A stretch of DNA of 52,953 nt, taken from positions 1 to 52,953 of IMG/VR virus record IMGVR_UViG_3300031730_000007; one strand, 5' to 3'. Source of the stretch: a virus. Made by a program: the position numbers and the translations under genes. The notes below the pieces were generated by a model that was not told the DNA's origin, made no database searches, and was given only the letters and a program-made list of their open reading frames with translations. This document shows positions 48,957 to 52,953 of this stretch, in pieces; the first letter of the stretch is position 1; the number at the start of each line of letters is the position of its first letter.

Positions 48957-49511
48957 TCACGGCTTGCCACCGCAGCGAATCCAAAGGCAAGTTGTGGCGT
49001 GCGGTTCGTTATCGGCTTCGCCGCAGAATATGCAATAATCCGGCGCACCGTCATAAGGATTCAACGCCGCGAACTCGCTTGCCGGGATCAGCACCGCCGG
49101 ATCGCCGTCGCGCAATGATGCTTCATACTGGCGACCGGCTTCAAATCCGGCCATGCGCACCGCCGCTTCCGCTGGTGTGTCTTTCGGATAATCGCGCGGG
49201 GTGTATACGTTCAGCACTCCGCTATGAATTTTCATGCTGGTGTTGGTCATGTGCCGAACGTCCCTATGAAGACAATATGAATTTTCGATTCGCGATGGCC
49301 ATAATAACCGCTGGCGCGGATCAGTGACAGTCTTTCCGTTTTTGTCGCATGTGGCAACTAATATCCGGCCAGCGAATTTTACTGGGTCCAGCACGATCAT
49401 AAACCGACGGCGTTTCATGTGGCGGCTGCGACCACCACTGTATATCGACTCGTAAATCTGCCCGCGCGCAATGTTGGTAAGATTGGGCCGATTGCTGCGC
49501 CGGGTTGTCAT
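48957..49511 (-). CDS. Hypothetical protein with zinc knuckle C-terminus
   Basis: A 184-residue protein starting at the ATG coupled to the upstream stop. The first 80 residues are basic and beta-like (RRRFMIVLDPVKFAGRILVATCDKNGKTVTDPRQR); the remainder is mixed and ends with YCIFCGEADNEPHATTCLWIRCGG, a four-Cys, one-His metal knuckle. No family recognised. 48798-48956 after it holds no other gene, only the leader and an AT-rich patch. Confidence 0.55.
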   Translation of the reverse strand: MTTRRSNRPNLTNIARGQIYESIYSGGRSRHMKRRRFMIVLDPVKFAGRILVATCDKNGKTVTDPRQRLLWPSRIENSYCLHRDVRHMTNTSMKIHSGVLNVYTPRDYPKDTPAEAAVRMAGFEAGRQYEASLRDGDPAVLIPASEFAALNPYDGAPDYCIFCGEADNEPHATTCLWIRCGGKP

Positions 49512-49771
49512 CCGAACGCCAGCGCAGCACCGACAGCCATCGCGCCCAGGCAAAGGATGCCAAACCATGTCGCAACAGCGTGGCCGTCTACGCGTGCCCT
49601 AGGCGGTGTGATACTGGATTTCTGAATGCGCGAAATCATACCGTCGGACGACCGTACTTCAATATCCCAAGCACGTTCGCGGCATTCGGCGGCGTACAAT
49701 GGATCACGAACGGGGATACCGGCGCGGCGGGCGTAGGTGGCAAGGCGTCCATAGGTTGGATGGGTGTTCAT
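49508..49771 (-). CDS. Small protein with C-terminal membrane segment
   Basis: An 87-residue protein: a hydrophilic, Arg-rich first part (ATYARRAGIPVRDPLYAAECRERAW) and a hydrophobic end (WFGILCLGAMAVGAALAFG) that should anchor it in the membrane. Coupled on both sides by four-base overlaps. Role unknown. Confidence 0.55.
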   Translation of the reverse strand: MNTHPTYGRLATYARRAGIPVRDPLYAAECRERAWDIEVRSSDGMISRIQKSSITPPRARVDGHAVATWFGILCLGAMAVGAALAFG

Positions 49772-49992
49772 TGGTCGGCCCCTTCTAAGATGCGTTTGTT
49801 ATTATATGCGCGCTCCAAGTCGTCTAGCAATTGCGCGCGATTCGTCGGCGCAAGGTCTTGAAGATCGCGCCACATACGCGACACCGGCCACGATCCAGCG
49901 GAATTGAGCTGCGGAAATAGATAGGTAAATAGCACGCCGAAGCGATGACGTTCAGCTTGGGCGGTCGTGCTGCGGTTGGGATGGTTGGCCAC
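49768..49992 (-). CDS. Hypothetical protein, GTG start
   Basis: A 74-residue helical protein (FGVLFTYLFPQLNSAGSWPVSRMWRDLQDLAPTNRAQLLDDLERAYNN). The GTG overlaps the upstream stop by one base (TAGTG). Family not recognised. Confidence 0.55.
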   Translation of the reverse strand: MANHPNRSTTAQAERHRFGVLFTYLFPQLNSAGSWPVSRMWRDLQDLAPTNRAQLLDDLERAYNNKRILEGADQ

Positions 49993-50465
49993 TATTCGCC
50001 CGCTCTTTCCGCACAGACAATAAGTGGGTTTAGTTTTTCGTTGATGGCGTCAATTTTGTCGTGGTATTCCGTTGTCATTTTACTGCAAGCATCGGACAAA
50101 ACGCGGCGTTCTTCGATTAACGACCGGGCTTCGGGGTCATATGTCGTACGATTGCGAAGTACCTCACCCTTGTCCGTGACGAACTTGAAGCCATAATTTG
50201 ATTTCTCCCGACCGACGATACGAACTGTTTGGATGATGAGGTTATTGCGGTCTTCGGGGTTGTGAATTTCTAAAATCACGTCGCGTGCTTCAAATCCAAT
50301 CGCGGGGTCAAGTTTGGTCGTGATGGATTCCCAGGACGGGCCGCTGAACTTTTGCGTTCCGATGGTGGCAACGAACAGAAGGTTTTTAAATCCTTCCACG
50401 CGGACTTCAACGCCGCGATAATTACCGACAACGGCGATTGTTTTCTGTTTTTCAGGGGTAGTCAT
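49992..50465 (-). CDS. Hypothetical protein of the early operon
   Basis: A 157-residue protein using the ATG at 50465 that overlaps the stop of the next upstream gene; a longer reading from 50672 would swallow that gene. It has a beta-rich first half (KTIAVVGNYRGVEVRVEGFKNLLFVATIGTQKF) and a helical C-terminal half (SLIEERRVLSDACSKMTTEYHDKIDAINEKLNPL). Family not recognised. Confidence 0.6.
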   Translation of the reverse strand: MTTPEKQKTIAVVGNYRGVEVRVEGFKNLLFVATIGTQKFSGPSWESITTKLDPAIGFEARDVILEIHNPEDRNNLIIQTVRIVGREKSNYGFKFVTDKGEVLRNRTTYDPEARSLIEERRVLSDACSKMTTEYHDKIDAINEKLNPLIVCAERAGE

Positions 50466-50620
50466 TTTGCGGATTTCTTTCGTTTGGTGGGGGTGATCGT
50501 GACAGGGATTGCTTTGGTCTTCCAGCATTTGCAAAATTCGCGGGACGGCTTTTTCCATTCCAAGGCTATTGGGCAAGAAGCGTTCGGTTCGGAAAATATA
50601 ATCCAGCCGGTCCACTTCAT
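50462..50620 (-). CDS. 52-residue basic protein
   Basis: A small protein MKWTGWIIFSEPNASCPIAL... ending TPTKRKKSAK, with AAGGA eight bases before the ATG at 50620. It resembles short phage proteins with an initial WxGWxxxS segment followed by a basic helix. It overlaps both neighbours by four bases. Function unknown. Confidence 0.55.
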   Translation of the reverse strand: MKWTGWIIFSEPNASCPIALEWKKPSREFCKCWKTKAIPVTITPTKRKKSAK

Positions 50621-50766
50621 TTCGCACGGTCCTTTTCTTTGCGTAGTCGAAGACGGGATTTTGCCAGCGCATTGCCGCGATGTTCGCCGGTCCATGCTTC
50701 TAGCGCCGCAATCACGTCTTCAAGCTCGCGTTGGGTGTAGCGGTTCAACTGGCGGCGGGGTTTCAT
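50617..50766 (-). CDS. 49-residue basic helical protein
   Basis: A short frame MKPRRQLNRYTQRELEDVIA... ending RLRLRKEKDRAK, rich in Arg and Lys, with an amphipathic helix. Overlaps of four bases at both ends argue that it is real. Possible nucleic-acid binder. Confidence 0.55.
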   Translation of the reverse strand: MKPRRQLNRYTQRELEDVIAALEAWTGEHRGNALAKSRLRLRKEKDRAK

Positions 50767-51653
50767 TCATTCTCCCAATTGTCGGCCACGTCTTGTAGTT
50801 CGGCGCGGGCTTTTTCTTCCGCCCGTTTGCTGGCTGCCCACGCCTTGCCGTCAATTTCGTCGGCGATTGCTTCCTGTATCAGTTCTTCAATCACCTTCGG
50901 ACTAAGGGCGTCCAATTCCCAGGATTGATTGCCGAACTTCTTCACGTACCCAGCCGCGCGGCTATCGGTCATCTTCGCGGGATTGGGCGGCGGGCGGTAT
51001 TGCTTCACTTGGTCAAAGTTCAGCGCAAGGCGCTTCACTTCAATGTCGGCACCCTCACCAAACAATTCCAGACGGGCGATATTATCGCGCGTCATGTCGA
51101 TACCGGACGGATCATGGTCGCCCAGGTGTAGGACTTTTACCGGCTGGCCGAAATCTTCATAGTATTCCTTCATACGAACGCCAGCACGCCATAATTCGGA
51201 TTGACTGACGTTGCCACGACACGCGAAATACGGGACGCGGTAGCGACCGGCGACGCGTTCAATCACGCCAACCAACGCTTCTTTTTCTACCCATATTTCA
51301 ATTCTGACGGGTTGCTTCAACCACCAATCATATTTGAATGTCTTCGCGCACGTTTCAATAATATCGGCGGGGCTGTTCCAAGTCGAAGGGCTTTCAAGAT
51401 TGCGCGTGCGGTCTTCAATCGCTTCCCAGTCGATAAGACCGGCAAGCCGACCATCGTTGATGATGGACCCGATTCGCTTGTAGTCCTTCATCGTATTGGC
51501 CGAAAGATCGCGCGCCACGAACTGATAATATAATTGCCGAAGCGTGAGTGTGTAGCCTTGCGCGCGATAGTCACTGATGATGACGTTCGCTTGGTCAATA
51601 ACGCGCTGACTGGAAGCGTTGAACCGTTTGGGGGTATAGGCGATATGGGGCAT
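50763..51653 (-). CDS. Spo11/topoisomerase VI-A-like Toprim protein
   Basis: A 296-residue protein. RQLYYQ at 39-44 occupies the place of the winged-helix catalytic tyrosine in Topo VI-A/Spo11; the Toprim domain supplies EIWVEKEAL (Glu113) and LGDHDPSGIDM (Asp169, Asp171). A QSELWRAG segment and helical C-terminus follow. No Topo VI-B partner is encoded here, matching single-subunit 'mini-A' proteins reported in mobile elements. It may cut DNA with 5' tyrosine linkages or act as a decatenation factor with host partners. Confidence 0.75.
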   Translation of the reverse strand: MPHIAYTPKRFNASSQRVIDQANVIISDYRAQGYTLTLRQLYYQFVARDLSANTMKDYKRIGSIINDGRLAGLIDWEAIEDRTRNLESPSTWNSPADIIETCAKTFKYDWWLKQPVRIEIWVEKEALVGVIERVAGRYRVPYFACRGNVSQSELWRAGVRMKEYYEDFGQPVKVLHLGDHDPSGIDMTRDNIARLELFGEGADIEVKRLALNFDQVKQYRPPPNPAKMTDSRAAGYVKKFGNQSWELDALSPKVIEELIQEAIADEIDGKAWAASKRAEEKARAELQDVADNWENE

Positions 51654-51820
51654 CACGCACCCCCTTTCAACAACGCATCATAGAAGACCGCCAGCACAAC
51701 GGACGGCATGTCGCGCATCCCGCGAATAACGTGGCGGGGGCCGTGGGCTGTATCTGGCAAAGCTTCTAGCGTAGCGATTAGAGCGGCGCGGACCTTCATT
51801 GCTTTTTCGCCGTCGGTCAT
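51653..51820 (-). CDS. 55-residue helical protein
   Basis: A short protein MTDGEKAMKVRAALIATLEA... ending VFYDALLKGGA, lying one base after the previous stop and overlapping the Spo11-like start. Helical, with an amphipathic pattern. Function unknown. Confidence 0.55.
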   Translation of the reverse strand: MTDGEKAMKVRAALIATLEALPDTAHGPRHVIRGMRDMPSVVLAVFYDALLKGGA

Positions 51821-51821
51821 C

Positions 51822-52070
51822 TTATGCGCCCTCCATCAGCTTGACCGCTTCGGCAAGCAAAGGCTTGATCGAAAATTCAGCCTTAACGCGCGTGCCGTCC
51901 GGCCCGTGGATTTCCACCATGTCGCCGAAAATCCAAATATCCAATTTGCCGACGGAGGATATGCACGACCCAACGTGCTGGCCGAAGCCCCGGAAGAAAT
52001 CGCGCTTGCGCGGGTCATACACGGCAACGTCGGTCGTTGCTGGCGCGGTCTTTATAATACCGTCGGTCAT
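51822..52070 (-). CDS. Hypothetical protein with promoter upstream
   Basis: An 82-residue protein MTDGIIKTAPATTDVAVYDP..., beta-rich (LDIWIFGDMVEIHGPDGTRVKAEF). It is the first gene after a gap holding a recognisable TATAAT/TTGACG promoter and thus begins a leftward transcript. Family not recognised. Confidence 0.6.
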   Translation of the reverse strand: MTDGIIKTAPATTDVAVYDPRKRDFFRGFGQHVGSCISSVGKLDIWIFGDMVEIHGPDGTRVKAEFSIKPLLAEAVKLMEGA

Positions 52071-52142
52071 CTAAAAATTCCCGCCCCTGAAAACCGCCGA
52101 GGCGCGCGGTCCGTGTGCAACCAAGCAAACGGTATGTCTGTT

Positions 52143-52169
52143 ATTATACGGTTCCGTCAGTAGCGTCAA
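52143..52169 (-). promoter_or_regulatory. Promoter candidate for the leftward operon
   Basis: Read leftward: TTGACG (52169-52164), 15 bases, then a perfect TATAAT (52148-52143). The spacing is short of the ideal 17. It lies 73 bases upstream of the gene at 52070 in the 95-base gap 52071-52165. Confidence 0.5.
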
Positions 52170-52273
52170 GGGGTGGGAACGAACACCAACACATCATTGA
52201 ACAGGCCCAATGCCACGACGGCCACCACGAACATTGCGCCATAGCAGAATGCACGGGCTTCACGGTCGTTCAT
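52166..52273 (-). CDS. 35-residue membrane microprotein
   Basis: MNDREARAFCYGAMFVVAVV... ending LVFVPTP, one hydrophobic segment behind a charged start. The ATG overlaps the previous microprotein stop (ATGA). Function unknown. Confidence 0.5.
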   Translation of the reverse strand: MNDREARAFCYGAMFVVAVVALGLFNDVLVFVPTP

Positions 52274-52377
52274 TGCATGGACCCAGCGGGCATGGACGCA
52301 AGGAACAGCACGAACCACCATAGAGCGGCGAATGCGCTTGCGCCCCCGACGATACAACAAATGCGCCACGTTTTCAT
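52270..52377 (-). CDS. 35-residue membrane microprotein
   Basis: MKTWRICCIVGGASAFAALW... ending ASMPAGSMQ, almost wholly hydrophobic. Its ATG overlaps the stop of the gene at 52377-52646 by one base and its stop overlaps the next ATG. The two adjacent membrane peptides may act as a pair. Confidence 0.5.
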   Translation of the reverse strand: MKTWRICCIVGGASAFAALWWFVLFLASMPAGSMQ

Positions 52378-52646
52378 TAAGCACCCCCGATGACGGTTGA
52401 AATAACTTCAAATTCAAAGTTTTTAAGTTCCGTGCGGCGGTCTTTCTTCGCCCAGCTATTATGGAAATTAAAATCTTGGGCTGCCGATTTCATGCCGCGT
52501 GCGTAAGCCTGACAAAAACCAGCGTTGCCGTGCATCTTACCTTCGGCGTCAACAGCCCACCAACGCCAAGCGTGGGAATAGTGGCGGCGGCTGTTCTTGA
52601 TGACGCGGGTTTGGCCGTTCGAGAAGGTGGCGACGATGCGGGCCAT
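52377..52646 (-). CDS. Hypothetical protein
   Basis: An 89-residue protein with AAGGA eight bases before its ATG. ARIVATFSNGQTRVIKNSRRHYSHAWRWWAVDAEGKMHGNAGF, then a charged helix. Basic and aromatic, possibly nucleic-acid binding. It is the first gene downstream of the dyad motif at 52707. Family not recognised. Confidence 0.6.
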   Translation of the reverse strand: MARIVATFSNGQTRVIKNSRRHYSHAWRWWAVDAEGKMHGNAGFCQAYARGMKSAAQDFNFHNSWAKKDRRTELKNFEFEVISTVIGGA

Positions 52647-52706
52647 TCGGATATTCCTTGCCCCTGAACGGTCCGAGGCGCAACCAACTCAAACAATATG
52701 GGCTAA

Positions 52707-52727
52707 CTGACGGCAGTGTTCAATAGC
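52707..52727 (+). promoter_or_regulatory. Repeated dyad motif, copy 5 (operator candidate)
   Basis: CTGACGG-N4-GTTCAA then TAGC, 61 bases upstream of the leftward gene at 52646. Read leftward it also supplies TTGAAC, 17 bases, CATATT (52723-52695), a usable promoter for that gene. One base differs from the perfect dyad. Confidence 0.55.
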
Positions 52728-52745
52728 GAAAACTGTAAAATCGCT

Positions 52746-52940
52746 TTACACTCTAGGTTTGAAGTCCCCCAATACTTTATTCATTTCCGCGATCATGGCC
52801 GCGCCCTTGGGGGTGATCGCGCCAAGTTCTAGCAGCCCCTCCCGTTCCAATAAAGCCGACGCACGCGGGCCGCGGCGCCGCACAAAGCCCGACCCACTGA
52901 CGGCGAACCGCACGATCCAATTTTGTTCTTCGGTCGTCAT
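52746..52940 (-). CDS. Small hypothetical protein spanning the repeat
   Basis: The complete 64-residue version of the gene cut at 1-193: MTTEEQNWIVRFAVSGSGFV... ending NKVLGDFKPRV. A short basic RRRGPR patch is followed by a helix-turn-helix-like SALLEREGLLELGAITPKGAAMIAEM, which resembles the recognition part of a winged helix. Its small size and early position hint at a regulator. Confidence 0.6.
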   Translation of the reverse strand: MTTEEQNWIVRFAVSGSGFVRRRGPRASALLEREGLLELGAITPKGAAMIAEMNKVLGDFKPRV

Positions 52941-52953
52941 AGCCGCACCGTCC
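52748..52953. repeat. Terminal direct repeat, right copy
   Basis: Matches 1-206 except for G at 52874 (A at 127), which changes residue 23 of the small leftward protein from Cys to Arg. See the left copy. Confidence 0.95.

Noticed and set aside
1-52953. CRISPR array, integrase, lysogeny repressor or insertion sequence
   Set aside because: No regular spaced direct repeats, no tyrosine or serine recombinase, no CI-like repressor and no transposase were seen in the frames examined.

Overview
The window is one essentially complete tailed-phage genome of about 52.7 kb. The first 206 bases recur at the right end (52748-52953) with one mismatch, so the molecule is circularly permuted, terminally redundant, or a circular assembly cut with an overlap. 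It encodes TerS/TerL-like packaging proteins, a portal (DUF1073 type), a Mu F-like minor head protein, a DUF2213 prohead protease, a DUF2184 major capsid, a DUF3383 tail sheath, a tube, a tail chaperone with a -1 frameshift, a tape measure and a compact baseplate of the cyanophage Pam3 kind. This is a myovirus with a simple contractile tail. GC-rich codon use, a GapR/DUF2312 gene with the IGHNS start and the DUF types point to an alphaproteobacterial host (inference). I see no integrase, no lysogeny module and no complete tRNA.

Layout. A 415-base AT-rich non-coding stretch (619-1033) separates two transcription units. Rightward (1034-33083) are terminase, a small-gene cluster with an HNH protein, a fibre-like cassette (5720-9523), head genes, neck genes, sheath and tube, tape measure, baseplate, fibre, lysis genes (SleB-like endolysin, holin, lipoprotein) and two intrinsic terminators. 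Leftward, running from 618 through the repeat junction and then 52940 down to 33143, are many small early genes joined by ATGA/GTGA overlaps, a Spo11/TopVI-A-like protein, an SF2 helicase, GapR, ThyX, MazG-like, VRR-NUC, a TetR-like DNA-binding protein, a PrimPol-helicase, a DUF2800 nuclease, an SSB-like protein and a family A DNA polymerase. A rightward block (44367-47151) interrupts the leftward arm; its right half (45.6-47.16 kb) uses a recurrent GGAGCG/GGAGCC ribosome binding site and looks like a later acquisition, including a Lar-like gene.

How the parts work together. PrimPol-helicase, PolA, SSB-like protein, DUF2800 and SF2 helicase form the replication and recombination set. ThyX and the MazG-like protein adjust nucleotide pools. 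GapR and the TopVI-A-like protein probably act on DNA topology. The rightward arm builds and releases virions.

The most unusual signals are non-coding. A 21-base dyad-containing motif (TTGACGG-N4-GTTCAA followed by TARS) occurs at five inter-operon positions and may define a phage regulon. A 355-base non-coding stretch at 3257-3611 begins with one copy of that motif, can fold into a three-way junction, two hairpins with perfect tRNA T-loop consensus and an intrinsic terminator, and is therefore a candidate new small RNA.
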